A DNA stretch of 64,000 nucleotides from Kluyvera georgiana ATCC 51603. GTDB lineage: Bacteria; Pseudomonadota; Gammaproteobacteria; Enterobacterales; Enterobacteriaceae. A program made the translations under genes and the position numbers. The notes beneath the pieces are model-generated. The model saw nothing but the letters and a program-made list of their open reading frames with translations. It had not been told where the DNA came from and searched no databases. Positions within the stretch are counted from its first letter, which is position 1. Each line of letters begins with the position of its first letter. Location: contig NZ_LXEU01000030.1 of NCBI RefSeq assembly GCF_001654985.1, forward strand, positions 103,351-167,350, given 5' to 3'. Below, piece after piece: positions 1 to 10,345 of the stretch.

Positions 1-284
1 TCGATGCCTTCCTGCCGGAAGTGGCATCGGTATCGGCGCTGATGAACCCGGCAGAAGTGAGCGACCGTACCGACCCGAAAATTGCGCATCTGGACGGCCT
101 GAATCTCAGCCGCGCCTGGTGTATGAAGCATATTGCGCGCGCCTTGCCGGAGGATCATCCTGCGCAAAAAGCGCTGGGCGATGCCGTGGCGCGCCATCTC
201 TCCGCCAGCGTTGAGCATGTGGTTGGTAGCCACTACAGCGGCGGCCACTGGCTGGCAAGTTTCGCATTGTTGGCCCTGGAGTAA
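1..284 (+). CDS. DUF2891 family protein, C-terminal part
   Basis: The reading frame is open from the first bases of the window to a TAA at 282-284, so the 5' part lies outside. The visible 93 or so residues contain the stretch HLDGLNLSRAWCMKHIA and end in GSHYSGGHWLASFALLALE, which I recognise as the C-terminus of the DUF2891 family (usually about 340 residues). The function is unknown; the family is predicted to have an alpha/alpha-toroid-like fold. The gene is followed directly by a strong hairpin terminator, so it ends its own transcription unit. Family assignment is fairly sure; nothing can be said on activity. Confidence 0.75.
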   Translation, partial: DAFLPEVASVSALMNPAEVSDRTDPKIAHLDGLNLSRAWCMKHIARALPEDHPAQKALGDAVARHLSASVEHVVGSHYSGGHWLASFALLALE

Positions 285-291
285 GCTTCTT

Positions 292-322
292 AAGGTACTC
301 CGGTGTCGCCGGGGTACCTTTT
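292..322 (+). terminator. Rho-independent terminator after DUF2891 gene
   Basis: AAGGTAC (292-298) pairs with GTACCTT (314-320) and the stem continues through CCGG/CCGG with a five-base loop, followed by TTTT. It lies just after the DUF2891 stop codon. Confidence 0.8.
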
Positions 323-452
323 CCCATCAAGGGAAATGGCAAAATGTTATTGGGCTAATGGCGATTTCTGCTCCTCTCGACCATCCTTTCTTTATTCGCG
401 TACTTGCGCGATTCCATATCCGCCGCCAGAAATACATCTCTTTGCCCAGGAC

Positions 453-912
453 ATGATAATGCGTAACGCGCTTCTTCCTGTCATTGCCGCCGTGTGCCTG
501 TTTCTGGTCGGTGTTGTTATTTTGAATACCCAGCTGTGGTACTCCTCTCGCGCGGAAAGTCTGGGCGGTGCCCGATATGCCGCCAATAATATTAACCTTA
601 TTCTCGATGAAGCTTTCCGGGCAACCCGCGTTGCCATCAATATTGCGGCCAAGGGATGTAATATTGATGGGCAATACCAGCTCGGCACGGAAGCGGCCTT
701 GCAGCCACATTTGCGCACGATCGCTATTGTTAAGAATGGTGCTCTCGCTGAGCATCGTGCCTGAAGGTGTCGAAACCAAAGAACAACTCGACTATCTCAA
801 CAAAAACGACATTACGTTCCAGCAGGGTTACTATTTTTATAAGCCGGTGAAATTCACTGAATTGATCAAAATTCTGCTGTCTAAACCGAAAGTGAAGGTG
901 ATTGTTGAGTAA
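453..912 (+). pseudogene. Internally deleted CSS-motif/EAL c-di-GMP phosphodiesterase
   Basis: The N-terminal piece starts at ATG 453 or 459. It has a membrane helix (LLPVIAAVCLFLVGVVIL) and the start of a periplasmic CSS-type sensor domain, reading to about 745 before it hits TGA at 762-764. In another frame, from about 748 to the TAA at 910-912, the text resumes with VPEGVETKEQLDYLNKNDI and a tail typical of the end of an EAL domain. Intact relatives are about 520 residues; about 370 residues, including the CSS motif, the second membrane helix and the catalytic EAL site, are missing and the join shifts frame. No active enzyme can be made. The family hydrolyses c-di-GMP at the inner membrane. 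Confidence 0.85.
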
Positions 913-1002
913 TTCGCCGTGCGTATGAAAACGCACGTTGACCTGATAGCGCGTAACGTAGGATAGTCACCGTTTTGCCCGTCTTTATTCCAGGAGCTGT
1001 CT

Positions 1003-1248
1003 ATGACGCACGAAATCCCGCTGAAATTTTATGACATCGTCGACGAATACTCGACCGAAGCCGCGCAGGCAGTGAACGACGCCGAGCGTGACGCGCTGGC
1101 ACACTATTTCCAACTGCTGATTACCCGCTTGATGAACAACGAAGAGATCAGCGAAGAAGCGCAACAAGAGATGGCCGCCGAGGCGGGCATTAAAGAACAG
1201 CGCATTGATGATATTGCGGAATTCCTCAATCAATGGGGTAATGAATAG
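1003..1248 (+). CDS. ymjA: DUF2543 family protein YmjA
   Basis: This 81-residue acidic protein ends in [13 protein letters not shown] and contains [20 protein letters not shown], almost identical to E. coli YmjA. A clear AGGAG at 992-996 precedes the ATG. There is no signal peptide or membrane segment, so it is probably a small cytoplasmic helical protein of unknown function. It is monocistronic in appearance; the next gene begins 45 bases downstream. In E. coli ymjA lies elsewhere, near the putrescine genes, so its position beside the phosphodiesterase pseudogene differs. Confidence 0.9.
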   Translation: MTHEIPLKFYDIVDEYSTEAAQAVNDAERDALAHYFQLLITRLMNNEEISEEAQQEMAAEAGIKEQRIDDIAEFLNQWGNE

Positions 1249-1293
1249 CACGATTTCTCGTCGGCACGGCCGCTGAAAGGTACGAGGTAAATT

Positions 1294-2475
1294 ATGGGTC
1301 ATCATTCTCCATCCGATTTTAATATCAGCACGCAAATTACCCAGCTAGGCCGGGATACTTCCCGTCAGGCTGGGTTTGTTAATGCGCCGATTTATCGCGG
1401 ATCTACGGTGGTCTTTCCGACGGTTGACGATCTTGAACATAACCGCGCCGAATTTAACTACGGCACGATGGGGACGCCGACCATCGCCAGCCTCGAGAAC
1501 GCCTGGAGCGTGCTGGCTGGTGCCGCCGGGACCGTACTGTCACCATCCGGGCTGGGGGCTATTTCACTGGCTCTGCTGACAACGCTGAAAGCGGGCGATC
1601 ACCTACTGATGCCCGATAGCGTTTATCGACCGACCCGCAATTTCTGCGCCGGTATGCTGGCCAAAATGGGCATTGAGACCACCTATTACGACCCGCTGAT
1701 TGGCGCGGAAATAGCCTCACTTTTTCGCGCGAACACCACCACGTTGTTCCTGGAATCGCCCGGCTCGCAGAGCTTTGAGATTCAGGATGTTCCGGCGATG
1801 ACCCAGGCGGCGAAAAAACAGGGGATCGCCACCATTATCGACAATACCTGGGCGACGCCGATTTTCTTTCGTGCCCATGAACACGGTTGCGATCTCTCGC
1901 TTGAGGCGGGGACTAAATATCTCGGCGGCCATTCTGACCTGCTGATGGGGCTGGTGTCAGCCAATGACGCCTGGTGGCCGCGGCTGCGTAAAACCTACGA
2001 TCTGATGGCCATGCTGCCCGGCGCGGAAGACTGCTTCCTGGCCCTGCGCGGGCTGCGCACGATGCATCTGCGCCTGAAAGAGGCTGAACAGCGCGGTCTG
2101 GAGATGGCGCATTGGCTACAGGCGCGTCCGGAAGTGCTGAGGGTTCTGCACCCGGCGCTGCCGGAGTGCCCGGGGCATGAGATCTGGAAGCGTGATTTCA
2201 CCGGCTCATCCGGGCTGTTTTCGCTGGTGCTGAAGCCCGAATTCACCAAAGCGGGGGTGGCGAATATGTTGGATCATATGCGTATTTTCGCCATGGGCTA
2301 TTCGTGGGGCGGGTTTGAAAGCCTGATTATCCCGTTCAACTGCGCCGATTACCGCACCGCGACCACCTGGCAGCCCGGCGGTCTGACGCTGCGCATTCAG
2401 ATGGGGCTGGAAGATATGGACGATTTGAAAACCGATCTGGCGGCTGGCTTCGACCGTTTGCGCGCGGTTCGCTAA
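1294..2475 (+). CDS. metC: Cystathionine beta-lyase-like PLP enzyme
   Basis: A 393-residue member of the Cys/Met-metabolism PLP family (fold type I). The PLP lysine is K208 in LEAGTKYLGGHSD, the cofactor aspartate is D183 in IIDNTWATP, and the subunit-crossing tyrosine is near residue 56 (NYGTMGTPT). Spacing and the C-terminal WGGFESLI segment fit cystathionine beta-lyase (MetC), which cleaves cystathionine to homocysteine, pyruvate and ammonia. Homologues of this group also act as cysteine desulfhydrases, and a second metC may exist elsewhere in the genome, so the physiological substrate is uncertain. The start ATG follows GAGGTAAATT. The following oxidoreductase gene is on the same strand 87 bases away. 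Confidence 0.8.
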   Translation: MGHHSPSDFNISTQITQLGRDTSRQAGFVNAPIYRGSTVVFPTVDDLEHNRAEFNYGTMGTPTIASLENAWSVLAGAAGTVLSPSGLGAISLALLTTLKAGDHLLMPDSVYRPTRNFCAGMLAKMGIETTYYDPLIGAEIASLFRANTTTLFLESPGSQSFEIQDVPAMTQAAKKQGIATIIDNTWATPIFFRAHEHGCDLSLEAGTKYLGGHSDLLMGLVSANDAWWPRLRKTYDLMAMLPGAEDCFLALRGLRTMHLRLKEAEQRGLEMAHWLQARPEVLRVLHPALPECPGHEIWKRDFTGSSGLFSLVLKPEFTKAGVANMLDHMRIFAMGYSWGGFESLIIPFNCADYRTATTWQPGGLTLRIQMGLEDMDDLKTDLAAGFDRLRAVR

Positions 2476-2562
2476 ACCCAATAAGCCATCGCGGACACGT
2501 TTCTGTGGTGGCGCTTCACGCATAATGCCTGTCGTATTGTTTTTCTTCATGAGTCGAATGCT

Positions 2563-3654
2563 ATGAATATTGGTTTTATCGGCCTCGGGTCGGTGGTTGA
2601 AACCGCCTATTTACCCGCGCTAAAGGCGCTGTCGCTGCCGGTGACCCAGATTTGCGGCTATGACCGCAATCCGCTGCGGGTGCTGCCGGGTGTGACGGTC
2701 TATGAATCGCTTGCTGCACTGCTGGCGCAGCCCATCGACACGCTGTTTATTACCACCGTTTCGCTGGCGCATCTGCCGGTGCTTGAACAAGCGCTGCGTT
2801 CGCCGATTCCGCGTATTGTGGTGGAGAAGCCGATCGCCGCCACGCTGGAGCAGCTTACCGCACTGCGCCAGTTGCTTTCGGTGCCGGATAACGCGCGGCG
2901 CGTGCTGGCGCTGGATCACTGGATGGCCCGTGACGGCGTGCTGTGTCTGGCACAGGGGCGAATGGATGACCGCTGGCAGCCTGAAGATGGCGCGGTAATT
3001 GACCGCCCGGTGGTCATCTCGCTGGACGATATTGTCAGCATCGACGGCTTTCTGCTGGAGCCAAGCGGCTATAACGCCGCGGGTGAACCTATCGCACTGA
3101 ATTTTGCCACCGGGCAACCGGATAGCCGCCAGCTGCGCCACCCGGACGGGGTGATTGTCGATATTGGTACCCACGTACTGGCGATGATGCGTGAGACGGT
3201 GCGCTATCTCGGCGGCAGCGATGACATTGTGCTGTGCGCTGAGCGAGTCAGGGACCGATTAGGGCGGCCCATTGCGCTGGGCGATATCGAAACGGCAGAG
3301 GGTGAGGCGCATCTGGTCGGCACGCTGGGTGGGATTGCGGTCAACCTGTGGTTGAATAAATATGCCGGGCCGGGCGTTGAACGTAAGGGGATCCGCATTA
3401 CCTTGCGCGACGGGCGAGTGATAAGCCAGAACCGTAGCCCCGAGGGCGAGCGCGCTGAGCTCATTTGCGGCGATTCCGTACTCGGCTGGACCCGTCGCGG
3501 CGCAATTTATGCCCACTGTCTGGGCGAGCAGATTCTGGGCGCGCAAAGTTTGTATTCCCGTGCGCCGCAGGAAGTGGCTAAGCTCACGGCACGGCGTATT
3601 GGCGAGGTCGAGGCGCTGTTGCAGATTCAGCAGCGGTTACGCGGGACGCACTGA
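2563..3654 (+). CDS. Gfo/Idh/MocA family NAD(P)-dependent oxidoreductase
   Basis: 363 residues. The N-terminal Rossmann motif GFIGLGSVVETAYLPAL (residues 4-20) is followed by the family's EKP signature (VVEKPIAATLEQL, about residues 90-102), which places the hydride-transfer lysine. A C-terminal alpha/beta substrate domain includes VIVDIGTHVLAMM. Members oxidise or reduce sugars, inositol or related alcohols with NAD(P). The substrate cannot be read from the sequence. It lies on the same strand as the metC-like gene and may be co-transcribed with it. No signal peptide, so cytoplasmic. Confidence 0.8.
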   Translation: MNIGFIGLGSVVETAYLPALKALSLPVTQICGYDRNPLRVLPGVTVYESLAALLAQPIDTLFITTVSLAHLPVLEQALRSPIPRIVVEKPIAATLEQLTALRQLLSVPDNARRVLALDHWMARDGVLCLAQGRMDDRWQPEDGAVIDRPVVISLDDIVSIDGFLLEPSGYNAAGEPIALNFATGQPDSRQLRHPDGVIVDIGTHVLAMMRETVRYLGGSDDIVLCAERVRDRLGRPIALGDIETAEGEAHLVGTLGGIAVNLWLNKYAGPGVERKGIRITLRDGRVISQNRSPEGERAELICGDSVLGWTRRGAIYAHCLGEQILGAQSLYSRAPQEVAKLTARRIGEVEALLQIQQRLRGTH

Positions 3655-3697
3655 GACGTGATAAAATGGCGGCACAATACGATGTTAAGGAGTCGCC

Positions 3698-3931
3698 ATG
3701 GAATTCATCTGCCCAACCTGTCAGGCCTCGCTGGAGGTGCAGGGCCAACAGGCGCACTGCGCGCACTGTGATAAAACCTTTACCCTCGAGCCACGCTGCC
3801 CCGAGTGCCATAAGCCGCTGGAAGTGTTAAAGGCCTGCGGCGCGGTGGATTTTTTCTGCCAGAACGGCCATGGGATGATCTCGAAAAAGCGGGTTGAGTG
3901 GGCCTCTGTTAGCGAATCTGCGGGCCAGTAG
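3698..3931 (+). CDS. yfgJ: Zinc-ribbon protein YfgJ
   Basis: 77 residues with paired cysteines CPTC, CAHC and CPEC plus a lone Cys in FFCQNGH, a typical double zinc ribbon. It matches E. coli YfgJ in length and sequence and is convergent with xseA as in E. coli. The ATG follows TTAAGGAGTCGCC. Cellular role unknown; metal binding is inferred from the cysteine pattern. Confidence 0.9.
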   Translation: MEFICPTCQASLEVQGQQAHCAHCDKTFTLEPRCPECHKPLEVLKACGAVDFFCQNGHGMISKKRVEWASVSESAGQ

Positions 3932-3937
3932 CGCTGT

Positions 3938-3967
3938 TGCCGGGTGGCGATGCCTTGCCCGGCCTAC
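3938..3967. repeat. REP-like palindromic element
   Basis: Imperfect palindrome of the REP type (TGCCGGGTGGCG ... TTGCCCGGCCTAC) between the convergent yfgJ and xseA genes. Related copies occur near 31.14, 39.16, 43.16, 47.03 and 59.34 kb. Confidence 0.7.
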
Positions 3968-4027
3968 ACCTTTGCCACTCTTATATCCGCTGGATAAGCG
4001 AAGCGTCAGGCGCGTCTTTAATGTCGA

Positions 4028-5437
<1,410 letters not shown>

Positions 5438-5496
5438 TTATTCAGTCGATAGTAACCTGCTAACGAGCGAGTGCAAGCATTTTATGCAAAAAAGTG

Positions 5497-5525
5497 TGGA
5501 TGCAATCGCTTACGCTCTGTATAAT
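5497..5525 (+). promoter_or_regulatory. guaB promoter with PurR operator
   Basis: A perfect -10 TATAAT lies at 5520-5525. Overlapping the spacer, ATGCAATCGCTTACGC (5500-5515) matches the PurR consensus ANGCAANCGNTTNCNT at all fixed positions but the last. PurR with guanine or hypoxanthine would repress guaBA here, as in E. coli. The -35 (TGGATG at 5497-5502) is weak, which suits a regulated promoter. Confidence 0.75.
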
Positions 5526-5567
5526 GCCGCGGCAATATTTAATAACCTCCCAGGTGAGATATTGCCC

Positions 5568-7034
5568 ATGCTACGTATCGCAAAAGAAGCCCTGACGTTT
5601 GACGACGTCCTCCTCGTTCCCGCTCATTCTACCGTTCTGCCGAACACGGCTGACCTTAGCACTCAGCTGACCAAAACCATTCGTCTGAACATTCCTATGC
5701 TCTCTGCGGCAATGGACACCGTGACTGAAGCGCGCCTGGCGATTGCCCTGGCACAGGAAGGCGGCATTGGTTTTATCCACAAAAACATGTCTATCGAGCG
5801 CCAGGCGGAAGAAGTTCGTCGGGTGAAGAAACACGAATCCGGCGTGGTCACCGACCCGCAGACCGTGCTGCCAACCACCACGCTGGCGGAAGTGAAAGAG
5901 CTGACCGAGCGCAACGGCTTCGCGGGCTATCCGGTTGTGACCGAAGACAATGAACTGGTAGGTATCATCACCGGTCGTGACGTGCGTTTCGTCACCGACC
6001 TGAGCCAGCCGGTGAGCGTCTACATGACCCCGAAAGATCGTCTGGTGACCGTTCGCGAAGGCGAAGCGCGTGATGTGGTGTTCGCTAAAATGCACGAACG
6101 TCGCGTCGAAAAAGCGCTGGTGGTTGACGATAGCTTCCACCTGCTGGGCATGATCACCGTTAAAGACTTCAAAAAAGCCGAACGTAAACCGAACGCCTGT
6201 AAAGATGAGAAAGGTCGTCTGCGCGTTGGTGCCGCAGTGGGCGCGGGCGCGGGCAACGAAGAGCGCGTTGATGCGCTGGTTGCCGCGGGCGTTGACGTAC
6301 TGCTGATCGACTCCTCTCACGGCCACTCCGAAGGCGTGCTGCAGCGTATCCGTGAAACCCGAGCTAAATATCCTGACCTGCAAATCATCGGCGGTAACGT
6401 CGCGACTGGCGCTGGCGCTCGCGCACTCGCCGAAGCCGGTTGCAGCGCGGTGAAAGTCGGTATCGGCCCAGGCTCCATCTGTACAACTCGTATCGTGACC
6501 GGCGTGGGCGTTCCGCAGATCACTGCCGTTTCTGACGCGGTTGAAGCGCTGGAAGGCACCGGTATTCCGGTTATCGCCGACGGCGGTATCCGTTTCTCCG
6601 GCGACATCGCTAAAGCGATTGCCGCTGGCGCCGCTGCCGTGATGGTGGGCTCTATGCTGGCCGGTACCGAAGAATCCCCGGGCGAAATCGAACTCTACCA
6701 GGGCCGTTCTTACAAATCCTACCGCGGTATGGGCTCCCTGGGCGCGATGTCCAAAGGTTCCTCCGACCGTTACTTCCAGAGCGATAACGCCGCTGACAAA
6801 CTGGTGCCGGAAGGTATCGAAGGTCGCGTAGCGTATAAAGGCCGCCTGAAAGAGATCATTCACCAGCAGATGGGCGGCCTGCGCTCCTGTATGGGGCTGA
6901 CCGGTTGTGGTACCATCGACCTGCTGCGTACGAAGGCTGAATTCGTGCGTATCAGCGGTGCGGGTATCCAGGAAAGCCACGTTCACGACGTGACCATCAC
7001 CAAAGAGTCCCCGAACTATCGCATGGGCTCCTGA
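5568..7034 (+). CDS. guaB: IMP dehydrogenase
   Basis: Start chosen at ATG 5568 ([16 protein letters not shown]), giving the family length of 488 residues; an upstream in-frame start would add 28 non-conserved residues. The (beta/alpha)8 barrel carries the catalytic cysteine in [15 protein letters not shown] (about residue 305). Two CBS modules (about residues 95-215) are inserted in the barrel, and the flap motif [10 protein letters not shown] is present. GuaB oxidises IMP to XMP with NAD+, the committed step of GMP synthesis. It forms an operon with guaA 69 bases downstream, with an intervening hairpin that may set the ratio of the two products. Confidence 0.98.
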   Translation: MLRIAKEALTFDDVLLVPAHSTVLPNTADLSTQLTKTIRLNIPMLSAAMDTVTEARLAIALAQEGGIGFIHKNMSIERQAEEVRRVKKHESGVVTDPQTVLPTTTLAEVKELTERNGFAGYPVVTEDNELVGIITGRDVRFVTDLSQPVSVYMTPKDRLVTVREGEARDVVFAKMHERRVEKALVVDDSFHLLGMITVKDFKKAERKPNACKDEKGRLRVGAAVGAGAGNEERVDALVAAGVDVLLIDSSHGHSEGVLQRIRETRAKYPDLQIIGGNVATGAGARALAEAGCSAVKVGIGPGSICTTRIVTGVGVPQITAVSDAVEALEGTGIPVIADGGIRFSGDIAKAIAAGAAAVMVGSMLAGTEESPGEIELYQGRSYKSYRGMGSLGAMSKGSSDRYFQSDNAADKLVPEGIEGRVAYKGRLKEIIHQQMGGLRSCMGLTGCGTIDLLRTKAEFVRISGAGIQESHVHDVTITKESPNYRMGS

Positions 7035-7044
7035 TAAGTTTCCG

Positions 7045-7070
7045 CGCCCGGTTTTAAACCGGGCGTTTTG
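7045..7070 (+). terminator. Intercistronic hairpin between guaB and guaA
   Basis: CGCCCGGTTT (7045-7054) pairs with AAACCGGGCG (7056-7065), followed by TTTTGTTATTGTTT. It looks like an attenuating terminator or mRNA-stabilising hairpin within the guaBA operon. Confidence 0.6.
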
Positions 7071-7103
7071 TTATTGTTTCACTTGCCTCGGAATTATCGT
7101 CAA

Positions 7104-8681
7104 ATGACAGACAATATTCATAAACATCGCATTCTCATCCTCGATTTCGGATCGCAGTACACCCAGCTGGTCGCGCGTCGCGTACGTGAACTGGGCGTCT
7201 ACTGTGAACTGTGGGCATGGGATGTTACTGAAGCACAAATCCGTGAGTTTAACCCGAGCGGCATCATCCTCTCCGGCGGCCCGGAAAGCACCACCGAAGC
7301 AAACAGCCCGCGCGCGCCTGAGTACGTCTTCAACGCCGGTGTGCCGGTCTTCGGCGTCTGCTACGGTATGCAGACCATGGCAATGCAGCTGGGCGGCCAC
7401 GTTGAAGGTTCTAACGAGCGTGAATTCGGCTACGCTCAGGTTGAGGTACAGACCGACAGCGCGCTGATTCGCGGTATCGAAGATTCTCTGACCGCCGACG
7501 GCAAACCGCTGCTCGACGTATGGATGAGTCACGGCGACAAAGTAACCGCGATCCCGGAAGGTTTCGTCACCGTTGCCAGCACCGAGACCTGCCCGTTCGC
7601 CATTATGGCGCACGAAGAAAAACGCTTCTACGGCGTGCAGTTCCACCCGGAAGTGACCCACACCCGTCAGGGGATGCGCATGCTGGAGCGTTTCGTACGC
7701 GATATCTGCCAGTGTGAAGCGCTGTGGACTCCGGCGAAAATCATCGACGATGCCGTTGTCCGTATTCGCGAGCAGGTTGGCGACGACAAAGTGATCCTCG
7801 GTCTTTCCGGCGGCGTGGATTCTTCCGTCACCGCGATGCTGCTGCACCGCGCAATCGGTAAAAACCTGACCTGCGTGTTCGTGGACAACGGTCTGCTGCG
7901 TCTGAACGAAGCCCAGCAGGTGATGGACATGTTCGGCGACCACTTTGGTCTGAACATTGTTCACGTGGAAGGCGAATCGCGCTTCCTGGAAGCGCTGAAA
8001 GGCGAGAACGATCCGGAAGCCAAACGTAAGATCATCGGCCGTGTGTTCGTTGAAGTGTTCGACGAAGAAGCGCTGAAGCTGGAAGATGTGAAGTGGCTGG
8101 CGCAGGGGACTATCTATCCTGACGTAATCGAATCTGCGGCGTCTGCCACCGGTAAAGCACACGTCATCAAATCTCACCACAACGTGGGCGGCCTGCCGAA
8201 AGAGATGAAGATGGGGCTGGTTGAGCCGCTGCGTGAGCTGTTCAAAGACGAAGTGCGCAAAATCGGTCTGGAACTGGGCCTGCCGTACGACATGCTGTAC
8301 CGTCACCCGTTCCCGGGCCCGGGTCTCGGCGTTCGCGTGCTGGGTGAAGTGAAGAAAGAGTACTGCGACCTGCTGCGTCGTGCGGACGCTATCTTCATCG
8401 AAGAGCTGCACAAAGCTGACCTGTACAATAAAGTCAGCCAGGCGTTCACCGTGTTCCTGCCGGTTCGTTCTGTTGGCGTAATGGGCGATGGCCGTAAGTA
8501 CGACTGGGTTGTTTCCCTGCGTGCTGTGGAAACCATCGACTTTATGACCGCTCACTGGGCGCACCTGCCGTATGACTTCTTAGGCCGCGTCTCTAACCGC
8601 ATCATCAACGAAGTAAACGGCATTTCCCGCGTGGTGTATGACATCAGCGGTAAGCCGCCAGCCACGATCGAGTGGGAGTGA
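7104..8681 (+). CDS. guaA: GMP synthase (glutamine-hydrolysing)
   Basis: Start set at ATG 7104 ([16 protein letters not shown]), giving 525 residues as in E. coli. The N-terminal class-I glutamine amidotransferase has the catalytic Cys in [11 protein letters not shown] (about residue 86) and His/Glu in [10 protein letters not shown]. The ATP-pyrophosphatase domain has the P-loop [10 protein letters not shown]. The C-terminal dimerisation domain includes [16 protein letters not shown] and ends ATIEWE. It converts XMP, ATP and glutamine to GMP. The last codons double as the attachment site of the island that follows; the same IEWE-stop codons recur at 12485-12499. Confidence 0.98.
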   Translation: MTDNIHKHRILILDFGSQYTQLVARRVRELGVYCELWAWDVTEAQIREFNPSGIILSGGPESTTEANSPRAPEYVFNAGVPVFGVCYGMQTMAMQLGGHVEGSNEREFGYAQVEVQTDSALIRGIEDSLTADGKPLLDVWMSHGDKVTAIPEGFVTVASTETCPFAIMAHEEKRFYGVQFHPEVTHTRQGMRMLERFVRDICQCEALWTPAKIIDDAVVRIREQVGDDKVILGLSGGVDSSVTAMLLHRAIGKNLTCVFVDNGLLRLNEAQQVMDMFGDHFGLNIVHVEGESRFLEALKGENDPEAKRKIIGRVFVEVFDEEALKLEDVKWLAQGTIYPDVIESAASATGKAHVIKSHHNVGGLPKEMKMGLVEPLRELFKDEVRKIGLELGLPYDMLYRHPFPGPGLGVRVLGEVKKEYCDLLRRADAIFIEELHKADLYNKVSQAFTVFLPVRSVGVMGDGRKYDWVVSLRAVETIDFMTAHWAHLPYDFLGRVSNRIINEVNGISRVVYDISGKPPATIEWE

Positions 8682-8704
8682 GGCTATTATTTAGCCTATT
8701 GTTT
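8681..8704 (+). terminator. Weak hairpin overlapping guaA stop
   Basis: AGGCTA (8681-8686) pairs with TAGCCT (8692-8697), followed by a T-rich ATTGTTT run. The stronger terminator at 8721-8761 follows. Confidence 0.4.
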
Positions 8705-8720
8705 TATTTGATTTAGTGAG

Positions 8721-8761
8721 TGCCATTGATGATATTGACTGCATTATCAATGGCATTTTTT
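8721..8761 (+). terminator. Terminator downstream of guaA
   Basis: A 10-bp perfect stem, TGCCATTGAT (8721-8730) with ATCAATGGCA (8746-8755), is followed by six T. It should stop guaBA transcription before the island genes. Confidence 0.8.
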
Positions 8762-9064
8762 ATGGTTTAAGGCCGACGCTGAATCGAAGATATAGCAAAT
8801 ACCATGTGACCGTATCAGCAAATGCCATGGTATCGACAACCGGGTGCATTGCAGCGCTGTGCTGATGCCATCGATGCTCGCTTTGATCAGAACCGCTCTC
8901 TCGACCCATGCCCCAGATCGTTAAATATGCGCCAGAGGAGCACCTCGTGATAGAAATTGTGAACAAGACAGCCGCCGCTGGGAATCGAAGTATCCATATA
9001 GGTGAATAAAGTTTGCGGAAAATAAGCTGAGAAAATAGAAAAGCGTCAATGAAGGGACATAGGA
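8762..9064. other. Island left end, non-coding
   Basis: No convincing gene. It holds the tandem AGCAAATRCCATG repeats (8794-8806 and 8817-8829) and ATGGTATCGACA (8827-8838), plausible recombinase arm sites. A weak promoter candidate lies before the DUF262 operon (TTGCGG at 9013-9018, TAGAAA at 9036-9041). The ribosome-binding site GAAGGG lies about 8 bases before ATG 9065. Confidence 0.5.
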
Positions 9065-10345
9065 ATGGCGATTAACGGAGAGAACGGTGTTAGTGCAGTC
9101 ACCGTGGATGAACTACTCAAGCAAGGCCTTCGGATACCGAACTATCAACGCCCATACAGTTGGGAGGTATCGACTGCTCTACAGCTGGTGGATGATATCA
9201 GCGAAGCTCTTCGAGATACCGAACGAAAAGATATTCCCTATGTTTTGGGTGCAATTATTCTTCACGATGATGGTGAGTATCTCAATGTAGTCGACGGGCA
9301 GCAGCGCCTGCTGACTTTGCGAATGATTCTTGCGGCCTTAGATCCGATAAATCATCAAATTTCGATGTCTGGTAACAGCGAAACCCCTGTCTCCCTAGTT
9401 TGGATAGAGCTTCAAAGGCGCCTGTCGCAGTTGGAAGATAAAAAAGAGTTTTTGGATTTTATCTGTCACAAATGTCAGTTGGTGCGTATTGTGACGGACG
9501 ATATTGATGAGGCATTTCGTGTCTTTGATTCTCAGAACTATCGCGGCAAACCGCTTGCCCCTCACGACTTGCTCAAAGCACACCACCTGCGCGAAATGCA
9601 CGGTGAGTCCGCTGCTATGAAAGTGGCTGTCGTTGAGGCTTGGGAAGCCGTAAACGATGAGGATCTGGACAGGCTTTTTTCTACTTTTTTATACCGGATA
9701 TCCAAGTGGTCACGAGGCGAAAGCTCGCTCGAATTTACTATTCGGGACATCGGCATGTTCAAGGGCATTTCATCACGATCCCACAGGTCATTTTCGCCAA
9801 ATCTGCGATATCACCTTGCAGCACAAGCCGCTATGCCACTTCTAAGTGCATGGTCGGTATCCTCTACACATGATGCACGAAATGCCGGGCGCAGCCGCTT
9901 TCAGCTTGATGCCCCGATAATCGCAGGACGCTCATTTTTCGAGATGGTGACATTCATGCTTGACGAATTGAAGATACTGGAACAAGAGGTTATTGACAGA
10001 GGTTTCAAAAACTTTGGCCCATCTCAAAGTCGCTACCGCTACGTGTACGAATTGTTCATTGCCGCGCTGCTTTGCTATACAAACAAGTTTGGCGATGAAG
10101 ATGTAGATGAAGTGCGAAATAGGTTATTCGCATGGGCATATGCCTTGCGGGTCGAGTTACTTCGTGTGCAATTTGTATCTGCTGACAACCGAGCGCGAGG
10201 TAAAAACGATGCAAATAAATCGCCTTTTGTTTTGCTACGTAACGCGATGACTGGAAGTGTTGTCCGCAAACTTCCAATAGCAAGTAAGCCATACAGCGAT
10301 AACCACGAAAAGGAACTCGTTGCTTTTATCAAGGGGCTACAATGA
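9065..10345 (+). CDS. DUF262 (GmrS/ParB-like) domain protein, first gene of pair
   Basis: 426 residues. The DUF262 hallmarks are in order: IPNYQRPYSW (about residues 23-32), VVDGQQRLLTLRMIL (about 75-89) with the DGQQR nucleotide-binding motif of the ParB/Srx fold, and FRVFDSQNYRGKPLAPHDL (about 150-168). The rest is predicted helical with no recognisable HNH nuclease motif. DUF262 proteins in GmrSD, BrxU and SspE bind or hydrolyse NTP to license DNA cleavage. It overlaps the next gene by ATGA, so the two are translationally coupled. Base composition is visibly more AT-rich than the guaBA operon. A role in phage defence is inferred, not shown. Confidence 0.8.
   Translation: MAINGENGVSAVTVDELLKQGLRIPNYQRPYSWEVSTALQLVDDISEALRDTERKDIPYVLGAIILHDDGEYLNVVDGQQRLLTLRMILAALDPINHQISMSGNSETPVSLVWIELQRRLSQLEDKKEFLDFICHKCQLVRIVTDDIDEAFRVFDSQNYRGKPLAPHDLLKAHHLREMHGESAAMKVAVVEAWEAVNDEDLDRLFSTFLYRISKWSRGESSLEFTIRDIGMFKGISSRSHRSFSPNLRYHLAAQAAMPLLSAWSVSSTHDARNAGRSRFQLDAPIIAGRSFFEMVTFMLDELKILEQEVIDRGFKNFGPSQSRYRYVYELFIAALLCYTNKFGDEDVDEVRNRLFAWAYALRVELLRVQFVSADNRARGKNDANKSPFVLLRNAMTGSVVRKLPIASKPYSDNHEKELVAFIKGLQ

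Noticed and set aside
5571..6986. 471-codon open frame antisense to guaB
   Set aside because: Histidine/arginine/phenylalanine-rich translation typical of the complement of a high-GC gene; no ribosome-binding site or recognisable family.
7071..8564. 497-codon open frame antisense to guaA
   Set aside because: Same shadow effect; guaA on the plus strand is certain.
8760..8966. 68-codon minus-strand ORF at the island left end
   Set aside because: No recognised motif, and it runs across the repeat cluster; likely chance.
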